A stretch of 26,018 nucleotides of DNA from the NCBI GenBank assembly GCA_964410485.1, contig CAYPHJ010000063.1, positions 1 to 26,018 of the forward strand, given 5' to 3'. The first letter of the stretch is position 1, and every line of letters starts with the position of its first letter. A model generated the notes under the pieces. The model did no database searches. It had not been told where the DNA came from and saw nothing but the letters and a program-made list of their open reading frames with translations. Origin of the DNA: CAYPHJ01 sp964410485 (lineage in GTDB: Bacteria; Desulfobacterota; Binatia; UBA9968). Made by a program: the position numbers and the translations under genes. Of the stretch, positions 1 through 7,317 are shown piece after piece.

Positions 1-723
1 AGTTGCCTGAGAACGAAAGAGTTTCTTTCGAAAAAAGGCATTGACTTTCTCACGGTTGACGTGGTGAACGATCCGGCCGGACAAGAGCAACTGCTCAAAC
101 TCGCTGTGCGTACCGTGCCGGTGCTGGCGCGAAATGGCCAATACATTTTCTGCCAGAATCTCGAGGATGTCGCCGAATTTGTCGGCTTGCAGGGCAGCGG
201 GCATACCCCGCTTCCTCCGGAAGCCTTGCTTACGAAGTGGATCGTGGTACTGCGCGCGGCGCAGCGTTATATCCGCCAGATTCCCAATGAGCGTCTCAAC
301 GAGCGCGCCATCGATACTCGGGATCGTTCCATTCGGCTCCTGAGCCACCACATTTTTCGTATCGGCGAGGCCTTTCTCGAGACCGCCATCGACGGCGTCG
401 AATATTGGGTGCAGCTCGCCAACGTGCCGCCTCGAGACGGCACCTACACAACCGCAGAAGAGATCGCCTCCTACGGCGATAGCATCATCAACCGGATTGA
501 AAACTGGTGGAATCCACTCGACGACAAGTCCTGTCAACAAAAGGTCAAGACCTTTTACGGCACGCCGCCGATGCACCAGCTCTTTGAGCGATCGACCTGG
601 CACTCCGCGCAGCACACGCGGCAGATGATCGCAATCCTCGAGCGCCTAAGTATCGAGCCCGCCGGGCGTCTTACCCCCGAGGATCTCGCCGGCTTACCGC
701 TTCCCGAAGGAATTTGGGAATAG
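1..723 (+). CDS. Glutaredoxin-DinB fusion protein (5' end outside window)
   Basis: The reading frame is open from base 1, so the gene starts upstream of the window. The first ~70 visible residues look like a glutaredoxin/thioredoxin fold that has lost its first strand: a Cys in SCLRTKEFL at the start of helix 1 (probably the second Cys of a CxxC motif cut by the edge), then the cis-proline segment VRTVPVLARNGQY and a terminal helix LEDVAEFVGL. From about residue 85 onward there is a DinB-like four-helix bundle ending in WHSAQHTRQMIAIL, the usual DinB C-terminal helix with its His residues. DinB-like proteins bind a metal and many are thiol-dependent transferases, so a linked redox domain could supply or reduce a thiol; that is inference. 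The substrate is unknown. The end is a TAG at 721-723. A second DinB gene follows on the opposite strand. Confidence 0.85.
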   Translation, partial: SCLRTKEFLSKKGIDFLTVDVVNDPAGQEQLLKLAVRTVPVLARNGQYIFCQNLEDVAEFVGLQGSGHTPLPPEALLTKWIVVLRAAQRYIRQIPNERLNERAIDTRDRSIRLLSHHIFRIGEAFLETAIDGVEYWVQLANVPPRDGTYTTAEEIASYGDSIINRIENWWNPLDDKSCQQKVKTFYGTPPMHQLFERSTWHSAQHTRQMIAILERLSIEPAGRLTPEDLAGLPLPEGIWE

Positions 724-751
724 GTTTGAGTGGAACCCAGCGCGGCTAAGC

Positions 752-774
752 CGGTTGAACGGTTGGAACGGCCT
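752..774. repeat. Short low-complexity repeat, same type as the REP patch near 3300
   Basis: The motif TTGAACGG-TTGGAACGG recurs, reverse-complemented and slightly changed, at about 3290-3313. It lies in the 85-base gap between the Grx-DinB gene and the convergent DinB gene. It looks like part of a dispersed repeat family; its function is unknown. Confidence 0.4.
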
Positions 775-808
775 TTCGGTTTACAGGCTTGGAGCCAATG
801 TTTACCAA

Positions 809-1243
809 TTAACAACAAGGCAAGTCCAAGCAGCTGTGCAATTTGAGGACCTGCTTGAGCTCTCGTGCGAGCTCGTCGGCGGATAATGCGTTGAGATAGG
901 TTTTCATCCGCTCATACGTCGCATCGTAGTAGTCGAGGAGTTGCTGCGCCGAAGCGCGGAAAGAGTTGACTTGTTCGCGCGTGTGTCTGGCCGATCGCCC
1001 GTAATCCGCCGGTTCGGGCGGCATGCCGAACCGGGCAGCCCATCCTTCGCCGATCCACAACTGCTCGCGGCCGGAAAGGCGCGAGACATTGGCGTCCATG
1101 ACCCGACTGATGCGCCAGGCAAGCCAGCCGATCGACGGATGCGGTTCTTTAACCAGTTCCTCCGGCGTAATGTCGCCCAACGTGCGGTGCAGCGACTCGT
1201 GGACCCGTGTAAACGCGTCAAGCAAGATCTCGTTTGCGATCAT
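809..1243 (-). CDS. DinB-family protein with aberrant C-terminus
   Basis: This 144-residue protein is a DinB_2-type four-helix protein. The family-typical segment PSIGWLAWRISRVMD near residues 36-50 and GREQLWIGEGWAARFGMPPEP are clear. DinB-like proteins are usually metal-dependent thiol transferases (mycothiol or bacillithiol type), but the position often held by a metal-binding His in the WLAW-H segment is Arg here. Normal relatives continue with a final helix carrying another His (DNxxHxGQ-like). Here the similarity stops after SADELAREL and the protein ends in an unrelated tail, KQVLKLHSCLDLPCC, so about 35 residues seem to be missing or replaced. It may be non-functional or a diverged non-metal version. 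The Grx-DinB gene on the other strand converges on it, which suggests related chemistry. Confidence 0.75.
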   Translation of the reverse strand: MIANEILLDAFTRVHESLHRTLGDITPEELVKEPHPSIGWLAWRISRVMDANVSRLSGREQLWIGEGWAARFGMPPEPADYGRSARHTREQVNSFRASAQQLLDYYDATYERMKTYLNALSADELARELKQVLKLHSCLDLPCC

Positions 1244-1389
1244 AAAGGTGTCCTCCGTAGCTTGCGCTTACTACCGACCTGTCGAACGGTCAAGATTCAA
1301 GCATCGGGTATCGGACCAAGGTAAGTTTGCAGAATCTCACCAGTCGAATCGGACCTTGAACCCAGCAACTGCGGCGACGGGGCTTGGAG

Positions 1390-1555
1390 TCAGATCTTTA
1401 CTACGGTGGCTTTCTCTTTGACGAGAAAGCCGATTTTTCTTTTCTTAGGGCTTTGGCGGCGCCTCGACCGGCGAATGGCATCGAAGATAGGTTGGATTGG
1501 GCTCATCATGGGCAGCAATCTTACGTTCCAGCTGAGCCAGTTTCTGCGCCAGCTC
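1390..1555 (-). pseudogene. ORF6N / KilA-N-type protein, C-terminal remnant
   Basis: On the minus strand two adjoining frames give ELAQKLAQLERKIAAHDEP and then IFDAIRR...PKKRKIGFLVKEK followed by a stop. This is the typical C-terminal coiled coil plus (IFDAIRxLMxPPxPKKRKIGF) tail of ORF6N-domain proteins, which are phage- and mobile-element-associated DNA-binding or antirepressor-like proteins. One frameshift separates the two parts, near 1490-1500, and the N-terminal ORF6N domain is absent. I see nothing else coding in 1244-1665. The perfect 9-bp hairpin at 1408-1431 lies inside this remnant. Confidence 0.55.
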
Positions 1556-1655
1556 CTATCTTCTCCGCAAGATTTACCCTCTAATAGCATGCCCCCGAAA
1601 CTGCTACATTTCCTTCATAGCAGTAAAGAGACAAGCGACGGCTCCCAATCGGACA

Positions 1656-1662
1656 AGGAGGT
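1656..1662 (+). promoter_or_regulatory. Strong ribosome binding site for the cupin gene
   Basis: AAGGAGG lies three bases before the ATG spacer (AAGGAGGTAAC-ATG) and supports the start at 1666. Confidence 0.7.
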
Positions 1663-1665
1663 AAC

Positions 1666-2085
1666 ATGAACGTGCGACGATGCGGCTCACAGCCTTCCGG
1701 CAAAGGGCCGGCGGAGAATTTTACCGGCACTGTACGTATCGATCCCCTGTTTGAGGCGCCCGATCCGGCTCGCGCGCGCGGCGCGAGTGTCACGTTCGAG
1801 CCCGGCGCCCGGACGGCTTGGCACACCCATCCGCTCGGCCAGCACCTGATCGTCACGTCCGGCTGTGGCTGGGTGCAAAGCGAAGGCGGGCCAAAAGCGG
1901 AGATACGGCCGGGCGACGTGGTCTGGTGCCCGCCGCACGAAAAGCATTGGCATGGCGCCACGCCGACCACAGCCACGACTCATATCGCGATTCAGGAACA
2001 GCTCGGCGGCAAAGTCGTCGAGTGGCTGGAAAAGGTCAGCGACGAACAATACCAGGCGGTCCCGCCCGCCGGAAACGAGAGGTAA
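1666..2085 (+). CDS. Small Mn-cupin, (R)-hydroxynitrile lyase-like
   Basis: A 139-residue single-domain cupin. Motif 1 is GARTAWHTHPLGQHLIVTSGCG (metal ligands H53, H55 and Q59), and motif 2 contains PGDVVWCPPHEKHWHGA (H94). The Gln in place of the usual cupin Glu, together with H94, H106 and Q110, matches from memory the layout of the manganese cupin hydroxynitrile lyase of Granulicella tundricola, over almost the full length (SGKGPAENFTGTVRIDPLF is also alike). Such enzymes can cleave or form cyanohydrins in vitro, but the natural role of the group is uncertain; many sit beside dehydrogenases or carboxymuconolactone-decarboxylase-like genes. The dehydrogenase gene starts 6 bases downstream, so the two probably form one transcript. 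The nitrile hydratase genes later in the window make a nitrile/cyanohydrin role thinkable but not shown. Confidence 0.85.
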   Translation: MNVRRCGSQPSGKGPAENFTGTVRIDPLFEAPDPARARGASVTFEPGARTAWHTHPLGQHLIVTSGCGWVQSEGGPKAEIRPGDVVWCPPHEKHWHGATPTTATTHIAIQEQLGGKVVEWLEKVSDEQYQAVPPAGNER

Positions 2086-2091
2086 ATCGCC

Positions 2092-3126
2092 ATGCGCGCA
2101 ACCGTCATGTACCGCGCCGGCGACGTTTGTGTCGAGACCGTCCCCGACTCCCGCGTCATCGAGCCGACCGACGCTTTGGTAGCCGTCAGGCGCGCCTGCA
2201 TCTGCGGCAGCGATCTCTGGCCGTACAGGACCATGGAACCGAGCGACACCGGCCGGCGCATGGGACACGAGGCCATCGGCGTCGTCGAAGCGGTCGGCGC
2301 CGAGGTTCGCACCATGAAAGCTGGCGATGTCGTCGTCATGTCGTTCGCGTACTCCGACGGCACCTGCGTCTTGTGCCACGAAGCGCTGCACACGTCATGC
2401 ATCCGCGGCGGGTTCTTCGGCACGGATGCCATGGAGGGAGCGCAGGCCGAAGCGTTGCGAGTCCCCCAGGCGGACGGAACGCTCTTCGTCCTGCCGGTCG
2501 GCAAAGACGACGCGCTGTTGCCGTCGCTTGTCACCCTTTCAGACGTGATGGGTACGGGCCATCATGCGGCCGTCGTCGCCAGGGTCGGTCCGGGGAAGAC
2601 CGTGGCCGTTGTCGGAGACGGCGCCGTCGGCTTGTGCGGCGTCATCGCCGCGCGGCGGCTCGGGGCCGAGCAAATCATCATCCTCGGCCGGCATGCCGAG
2701 CGAATCGCACTCGCCAGAGACTTCGGCGCGACCGACGTCGTGAGCGAGCGCGGCGACGAGGCGGTGGAGCGCGTGCGCGAGCTCACCGGCGGCTTCGGCG
2801 CCCACTCCGTCCTTGAATGCGTCGGCCTCGACGAGTCGATGCGCACCGCGATCGGCATCGCGCGTCCGGGCGGCGCAGTCGGCCGCGTCGGAGTTCCTCA
2901 GGGCGAGACGATGCCGGCGTCGCAGCGGGCGTTTTACAACAACGTCACCGTGAGCGGCGGCCCCGCGCCGGTACGAGCGTACATCGAGGAGCTTCTGCCG
3001 GACATCCTCGAGGGCAGGATCGAGCCTGGCCGTGTCTTCGACCGAGTCATGCCCCTCGACGAGGTGCCCGACGGCTACCGGGCAATGAACGAGCGCGCGG
3101 CGATCACGGTCATGATCGAGCCGTGA
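2092..3126 (+). CDS. Zinc-dependent alcohol dehydrogenase family protein
   Basis: This 344-residue medium-chain dehydrogenase has the GroES-like catalytic domain first, with catalytic zinc ligands C38 (CICGSD), H59-E60 (GHE) and probably D151. A Rossmann domain follows with GDGAVG at 175-180. The structural-zinc lobe is incomplete: C92, C95 and C103 are present but a fourth Cys is not seen, which is usual in this subfamily (SDGTCVLCHEALHTSC). The expected reaction is NAD(P)-dependent oxidation of an alcohol or reduction of an aldehyde or ketone; the substrate is not predictable. The start lies 6 bases after the cupin stop, implying co-transcription. A shared pathway, for example with the cupin releasing a carbonyl that this enzyme reduces, is inference. 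Confidence 0.9.
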   Translation: MRATVMYRAGDVCVETVPDSRVIEPTDALVAVRRACICGSDLWPYRTMEPSDTGRRMGHEAIGVVEAVGAEVRTMKAGDVVVMSFAYSDGTCVLCHEALHTSCIRGGFFGTDAMEGAQAEALRVPQADGTLFVLPVGKDDALLPSLVTLSDVMGTGHHAAVVARVGPGKTVAVVGDGAVGLCGVIAARRLGAEQIIILGRHAERIALARDFGATDVVSERGDEAVERVRELTGGFGAHSVLECVGLDESMRTAIGIARPGGAVGRVGVPQGETMPASQRAFYNNVTVSGGPAPVRAYIEELLPDILEGRIEPGRVFDRVMPLDEVPDGYRAMNERAAITVMIEP

Positions 3127-3285
3127 AGCGATCCGCGCGAGCCCGGTCGAAAGTCACGGGGTCGGGCATGAGCCATCGACTTATGTTCGATCGTCAGTGG
3201 TGTCACATGGTACCGTGAGAGCGCGGTCCTGTCGTTTCACTTTGGAGGAATTATTCGGGATTACCTACTGAGGCCTGACCCGAAA

Positions 3286-3415
3286 CGTTTGTTCCAACCG
3301 TTCCAGCCGTTCAATGGTTCGACAGGCTCACCATGAACGGCTCGAACTTCCGCTCCTCCTGAGTTCATCGAAGGATGCGCGGAGTCTGCCCTGAGCAAGC
3401 GCGGACTCGCCAACG
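3286..3415. repeat. REP-like palindromic repeat patch
   Basis: This 419-base gap between genes holds no recognisable coding sequence but carries a mosaic of imperfect palindromes. CCGTTCA at 3307-3313 pairs with TGAACGG at 3334-3340 around the segment GGTTCGACAGGCTCACC, and a second related unit (CTGAGTTCATCGAAGG, then GCGCGGAGTC...GCGCGGACTC) follows at 3358-3410. The GTTCGACAGGCTCAxC...GAACGG word is a widespread REP-type extragenic repeat in environmental proteobacterial genomes. A truncated REP-associated transposase gene is present at 18833. The rest of 3127-3545 shows nothing I can name. Confidence 0.65.
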
Positions 3416-3545
3416 GCATTGGAGGCCATAGCCTTTGGCCCGCACCGAAGTGCACCGAGCGCCATCGCGCCGTCGGCTCCTTGTATAAAACCTGACGCTT
3501 CAGTATTAAAGGGCAGGCTGCGGTGTTTCACTGCCAGGAGGAAAC

Positions 3546-4046
3546 ATGAAACGAGAAGTCGCGGCGGAGATTGTCGATTCTCTTAAAGAGGCCGGGGTCG
3601 ATTTCGTAGCGACCTTGACTGAAGCGAATCTCCATGACCTGGTGATCGCATTAGGCGAAGATCCGAGTATTCATCACGTCCCGGTGACCCGCGAGGAAGA
3701 GGGCATCGGGATCTGTGCCGGCGCGTATCTGGGCGGAAAAAGGCCGGCCATGGTGATGATGAACGCCGGTTTTCTCTTGTCCGCGAATGCGTTGGCAACG
3801 GTCTGTATTCATCCCGGCATACCGGTCTTGATGTTGATCGGGCACAGCGGCGGCGTCGGCGAGGAAAACGCCGGCCACGCCACCGTCGGTAGCCTGACCG
3901 AACCGGTATTGCAAGCGATGCACATTGTCTACGAGAAAGTCGGCCGCTTTGAAGATATTCGTCCAACCATTCGCGATAGTCAGATCCTTGCGCGCTCCTC
4001 GCGCCGGCCCACCGCAATTGTCCTGAACAAACAAGCCCTGAGGTAG
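3546..4046 (+). CDS. ThDP-dependent decarboxylase, PYR-domain subunit (sulfopyruvate decarboxylase alpha-like)
   Basis: A 166-residue protein equal to a stand-alone pyrimidine-binding (PYR) domain of thiamine-diphosphate enzymes. The conserved Glu that activates ThDP lies in VTREEEGIGICAGAYLGGKRP (E50-E52), followed by MVMMNAG. The closest family is the alpha subunit of sulfopyruvate decarboxylase (ComD) and phosphonopyruvate decarboxylase. The partner PP-domain subunit begins 4 bases downstream, so the active site forms at the interface of the two products. A good ribosome site (AGGAGG) precedes the ATG. True sulfopyruvate (coenzyme M) metabolism is not otherwise visible here, so the substrate could be another 2-oxo acid. 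Confidence 0.88.
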   Translation: MKREVAAEIVDSLKEAGVDFVATLTEANLHDLVIALGEDPSIHHVPVTREEEGIGICAGAYLGGKRPAMVMMNAGFLLSANALATVCIHPGIPVLMLIGHSGGVGEENAGHATVGSLTEPVLQAMHIVYEKVGRFEDIRPTIRDSQILARSSRRPTAIVLNKQALR

Positions 4047-4050
4047 TTCG

Positions 4051-4668
4051 ATGAAAAGATACGATTGTCTTAAAGCGATCGCGCCGCACTTCGGTGAAGA
4101 ACTGGTGGTTACGAACCTCGGCGCCGTACGCCACGAATGGCAGGCGCTGAGGCCTCACCCTGGCAATTACCACTTGCAGAACCTCGGCCTTACCTCTTCC
4201 ATGGCGCTTGGGTTGGCTCTGGCGCTGCCGCACCGCAAGGTGGTGGCTTTCGATGGCGATGGCTCCTTATTGCTAAATCTCGGCAGCCTCGCAACCATCG
4301 CGAACCAGCATCCGAAGAATCTCATCCATGTCGTCTTCGACAATGAATGCTACGAGTCCTCGCGGGGCGCGCCGACGGCAACGGCCGGCCAGGCTGATCT
4401 TGCGGCGATTGCGCGGGGCGCCGGTTTTGCCAACGTTATGACCGCGAACACCGTCGCCGAATTTGAAGAGGGATTCTTGCGCGCTCTGAAAAACGACGAC
4501 CTTGCGTTCGTCCTGGCGAAGGTCGAGGCAGGAGCCGGCGATGTGCCGGCGGCTGCCTTGGACTCGGCAGAGAACAAATACCTGTTCGTGCGCTACATTG
4601 AAAGGTCCGAGAACCTGAAAATTCTCACTTCGACTCTGTCCCGCGCCAGCGAGTCGCGCGTTAAGTGA
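4051..4668 (+). CDS. ThDP-dependent decarboxylase, PP-domain subunit (sulfopyruvate decarboxylase beta-like)
   Basis: A 205-residue diphosphate-binding (PP) domain protein. The ThDP/Mg motif is complete: GDGS at 69-72 and, about 25 residues on, the Asn of VVFDNECYES (N98). An N-terminal segment LGLTSSMALGLALALPHRKVV is typical of ComE and phosphonopyruvate decarboxylase C-terminal halves. It is the partner of the upstream PYR subunit; together they should decarboxylate a 2-oxo acid such as sulfopyruvate or phosphonopyruvate to an aldehyde. About 35 residues after the PP core (SAENKYLFVRYIERSENLKILTS) extend beyond the minimal domain. No transporter or downstream aldehyde dehydrogenase lies in the operon. 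Confidence 0.88.
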   Translation: MKRYDCLKAIAPHFGEELVVTNLGAVRHEWQALRPHPGNYHLQNLGLTSSMALGLALALPHRKVVAFDGDGSLLLNLGSLATIANQHPKNLIHVVFDNECYESSRGAPTATAGQADLAAIARGAGFANVMTANTVAEFEEGFLRALKNDDLAFVLAKVEAGAGDVPAAALDSAENKYLFVRYIERSENLKILTSTLSRASESRVK

Positions 4669-4730
4669 GTCTGAAACAGTTGTTTTCAAGCCCGGCGCGG
4701 CCTTCCTATAACTATGCCAATCGATGGGCT

Positions 4731-5018
4731 CTAACCGGCTTTACGCTCTTCGGCTATCTTTTCTGCGAGGTAAACTTTGATGAGCGACTGATAGGGAATA
4801 TCCTTTTTGTTAGCCAGAACCTTGAGTTGATTGAGCATATCGCGAGGCAAGCGAAGCGAAATAGATTTCACTGGAGCTTCGATACCAGGGTCAAATTCAA
4901 TTGCTACACGGTTCGACTCGGAAAAATCGAAGAAGTCCGTGGTGTCATGCGTAGTCCAAAATTCCCGCTCGTCCCGCTCATTTTTGAACTTCGGCATTGG
5001 TTTAATCTTCTTTTTCAT
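4731..5018 (-). CDS. brnA: BrnA/CopG-type antitoxin
   Basis: A 95-residue protein. The N-terminal part KKIKPMPKFKNERDEREFW plus THDTTDFFDFSE is typical of CopG/BrnA antitoxins, and residues 52-93 form a ribbon-helix-helix domain (SISLRLPRDMLNQLKVLA). It should neutralise the BrnT-like toxin encoded just upstream and, with it, repress the operon. The start overlaps the toxin's 3' end by 17 bases, so translation is probably coupled. In the common brnTA layout the toxin gene comes first, as here. Confidence 0.88.
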   Translation of the reverse strand: MKKKIKPMPKFKNERDEREFWTTHDTTDFFDFSESNRVAIEFDPGIEAPVKSISLRLPRDMLNQLKVLANKKDIPYQSLIKVYLAEKIAEERKAG

Positions 5019-5298
5019 ACACTCTCCTCTCGTTTCTGCTCATCGGGCGCGCGCTGACCACGCGGATCCGGTTGGCTCGAGTGGTAAACACTACGGTCAA
5101 AAGCCGACTGCCGTAGGTCTTCCCGAGCGCAACGTATTGAATCTCCTTTCCGCCTTTTGAGCTCCGGCCAACAACTACCGGTTTATTAAAAAAGATTTCC
5201 TCGCACTCACGGTCCGTCACGCCGTGCTTTGCTTCGTTTTTGCCGGAGTTTCCTTTATCCCACTCGAACCCCGTGACGCCCCGCAACACCTCGGACAT
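5002..5298 (-). CDS. brnT: BrnT-family ribonuclease toxin
   Basis: A 98-residue DUF497/BrnT protein. FEWDKGNSGKNEAKHGV (residues 11-27) is the family hallmark, and the C-terminus RIRVVSARPMSRNERRVYE is nearly canonical. BrnT is a RelE-like ribonuclease that stops translation until bound by BrnA. No Shine-Dalgarno sequence precedes the ATG at 5298. The strong palindrome lies only about 8-26 bases away, so the mRNA may be nearly leaderless or the true start may be a GTG two codons in. Confidence 0.9.
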   Translation of the reverse strand: MSEVLRGVTGFEWDKGNSGKNEAKHGVTDRECEEIFFNKPVVVGRSSKGGKEIQYVALGKTYGSRLLTVVFTTRANRIRVVSARPMSRNERRVYEKED

Positions 5299-5305
5299 GG
5301 GGTGA

Positions 5306-5324
5306 GTATATGATTATGATATAC
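5306..5324 (-). promoter_or_regulatory. Palindromic operator/promoter of brnTA
   Basis: GTATATGATTATGATATAC is a perfect 6-bp inverted repeat (GTATAT/ATATAC) with a 7-base centre, just upstream of brnT. It also offers AT-rich -10-like hexamers. RHH antitoxins bind such palindromes. Nearly the same element precedes vapB at 9097-9116. Confidence 0.6.
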
Positions 5325-5326
5325 GG

Positions 5327-6008
5327 ATTTCAAATGTATCGAAGCTTGAGATGAATAAGGCTTCGCACACTTCTCCACCTTGCTCGATTCGATTTTGAGT
5401 GCAGTCTGGTGAGCTGCTGCAGGATAGCCGGCCATAAGAATTGCGAGACCAGCCTGCGCCGGCGAGAGCCTGCCCGCATGGACGACCTTCGCTTTCATGG
5501 CCGCCACGGTCTTGGCCTCCGAGGAAATACGATTGCATCTCCGCATGGGAGTAACATTTGGCATGTACCCTTGCGAGAGTAGGAGCCGCTGCTACGAAAG
5601 ATGATGCAAGGTTTGAATTCAGGAGGCGTGTGCATCTTCACCAGGGTGGTTTGGATGCTCCATCCGAGAAGGTCGATTCGGCGATGGGGCCGCAAATGTA
5701 CTACAGCGCGCTTGGTATTCTCTCGCACGCTCGAGGTGTTATCGGACAGCGGATCTATCTGTAGGCATTTGGAATACGACCAGTATCCTGAATCGCATCT
5801 TTATGTCATTGCTGAGAAGAAATAGCCTGGGCGCTTAGCTTCCCCGTCGCGCAGTAGGGAGAGTTAGTCGACCTTGACAGTTCAAGGCAAGTGCAGGATA
5901 TTGCGAAACGTTTTCAGACTTGGCAATAGAGCCGCTTCACCAGACAGGTCAACGGGCGCTTGTCAGCTCCTAAAGCGGCTCGCCTAATCGTTGGAGCGCA
6001 AACCTGTT
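5327..6008. other. Non-coding stretch, no recognisable gene
   Basis: About 680 bases separate brnT from the amidohydrolase. Open frames exist on both strands, but none has a plausible start with a ribosome site or any similarity I recognise, and codon use looks random. It presumably holds the promoters of both flanking genes. I see no tRNA, terminator or repeat in it. Confidence 0.5.
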
Positions 6009-6018
6009 GGAGGGTCCC

Positions 6019-7254
6019 ATGAAACGAATAAATGTAGTCGCAGTCGCGGCAGTCATTCTTCTTGGTTTCCTTACCGGATTCGCGAGCCCGGGGTCCGCGC
6101 AGTCCGTCACAGCGTTCGAAGGCGCGCGGTTGATCGTCGGCGACGGAAGCGTAATCGAGGACGCGACCTTGGTTGTGGAGGGCGCAAAAATCGCACAGGT
6201 CGGCCGGAGGGCCGACGTCCGCGTGCCCGCCGGCGCCACGCGAGTGGATCTCGCCGGCAAGACCGTGATGCCGATGATCATTGACACTCACGTCCACCTC
6301 AGCCGGACTCGTGATGCGCTCATACGGGACTTGAAATTGCGCGCTTACTACGGTGTCAGCACCGCGATGAGTCTTGGCACGGACAATTACGATGTACTCG
6401 AGCTGCGCGGCCAGACGATTCCCGGCGCCGCGCGCTTTCTCAGCGCCGGGCGCGGGATCACAATGCACGAACCGGGGCGCCCACCCATACCTCACTGGAT
6501 TTCGAGCCCCGAAGAAGGCCGCAAAGCGGTGGAGGAGCTCGCGGCGCACAAGGTCGATATCGTCAAGATCTGGGTCGACACCAGGGGTGGCAAATACCCG
6601 AAGCTGACTTCTGACATCTATGGCGCGATCATCGACGAGGCGCACAAGCGAGCGCTCCGGGTCACCGCGCACATCTTCGATCTCGAGGACGCGAAGGGGC
6701 TCATTCGAGCCGGGATCGACGCGTTCGCGCACGGCATTCGCGACAAGGACATCGACGACGAACTGGTAACTATGTTCAAGGAGCGTCCGAACCTGGTCCT
6801 CACGCCGAACCTGCCGGATCGGGGGGTGAGGGTGGACCTGGAATGGCTGCGGGCGGGCCTTCCGGCCGAAGTGTTCGCAAAGCTCGAAGCGGCTAACACA
6901 GACCGGCCCAAGGCACAGGAATTTTACGGGATTCAGGCGCGCAACCTGGCAAAGCTCAATGCGGCGGGCGTGCGTATCACGCTGGGAACCGACGGCAACC
7001 GGCCCTGGGGTCCGCACGAAGAGATGTTGGACATGGTACTCGCCGGGATGAGGCCGATGGAAGTCATCGTGGCGGCGACGCGCAACTCGGCTGAGTTCCT
7101 GCGGCTCGCCGACGCGGGCACCTTGCAGCGCGGCAAGAGCGCCGACTTCATCGTGCTCGACGCAAACCCGCTCGACGACATCACCAACACGCGACGCATT
7201 TCGGCGGTGATCCTGCGCGGCACGGCCGTGGACCGGGCGCAGCCAGTTCACTGA
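6019..7254 (+). CDS. Exported amidohydrolase (imidazolonepropionase-like)
   Basis: The start is taken at the ATG at 6019, preceded by GGAGG, rather than an upstream in-frame TTG. The 411-residue product has a signal peptide (KR, then a hydrophobic stretch to about residue 24, cleavage probably after GSA at 27), so it acts in the periplasm or outside. The metal site of the amidohydrolase superfamily is complete: H91 and H93 (DTHVH), K183 (DIVKIWVD), H218 (TAHIF), H238 (FAHGI) and D325 (GTDGN). The N- and C-terminal beta-sandwich parts (ARLIVGDGSVIEDATLVVEG... and LDANPLDDITNTRRISAVILRG) are typical of secreted Xaa-Pro-dipeptidase or imidazolonepropionase-like hydrolases. The substrate is a cyclic or linear amide; its identity is unknown. 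It appears to be a single-gene unit. Confidence 0.9.
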   Translation: MKRINVVAVAAVILLGFLTGFASPGSAQSVTAFEGARLIVGDGSVIEDATLVVEGAKIAQVGRRADVRVPAGATRVDLAGKTVMPMIIDTHVHLSRTRDALIRDLKLRAYYGVSTAMSLGTDNYDVLELRGQTIPGAARFLSAGRGITMHEPGRPPIPHWISSPEEGRKAVEELAAHKVDIVKIWVDTRGGKYPKLTSDIYGAIIDEAHKRALRVTAHIFDLEDAKGLIRAGIDAFAHGIRDKDIDDELVTMFKERPNLVLTPNLPDRGVRVDLEWLRAGLPAEVFAKLEAANTDRPKAQEFYGIQARNLAKLNAAGVRITLGTDGNRPWGPHEEMLDMVLAGMRPMEVIVAATRNSAEFLRLADAGTLQRGKSADFIVLDANPLDDITNTRRISAVILRGTAVDRAQPVH

Positions 7255-7317
7255 GGGAGTTGATAGCGAACCTCATCGCCATCGGGGCGTGATCAAGCAC
7301 ACTAACCGCGGCTTTTT

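Noticed and set aside
1408..1445. Rho-independent terminator (9-bp stem, T-run) as a stand-alone feature
   Set aside because: No plus-strand gene ends nearby, and the stem is explained by the coding sequence of the ORF6N-type tail on the minus strand. Kept only as a side note.
1687..2391. Long minus-strand open frame of 234 codons opposite the cupin and dehydrogenase
   Set aside because: It overlaps two well-supported plus-strand genes, has no known domain, and is an artefact of high GC and codon bias.
1818..2816. 332-codon Arg-rich plus-strand frame
   Set aside because: Composition is dominated by Arg/His/Gly with no domain; it is a frame shadow of the dehydrogenase.
5217..5825. Several 60-115 codon frames upstream of brnT
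   Set aside because: No ribosome sites, no similarity, and they overlap the brnTA operator or each other.
5914..7251. 445-codon minus-strand frame opposite the amidohydrolase
   Set aside because: The plus strand has a signal peptide and full metal site; the minus frame has no recognisable domain.
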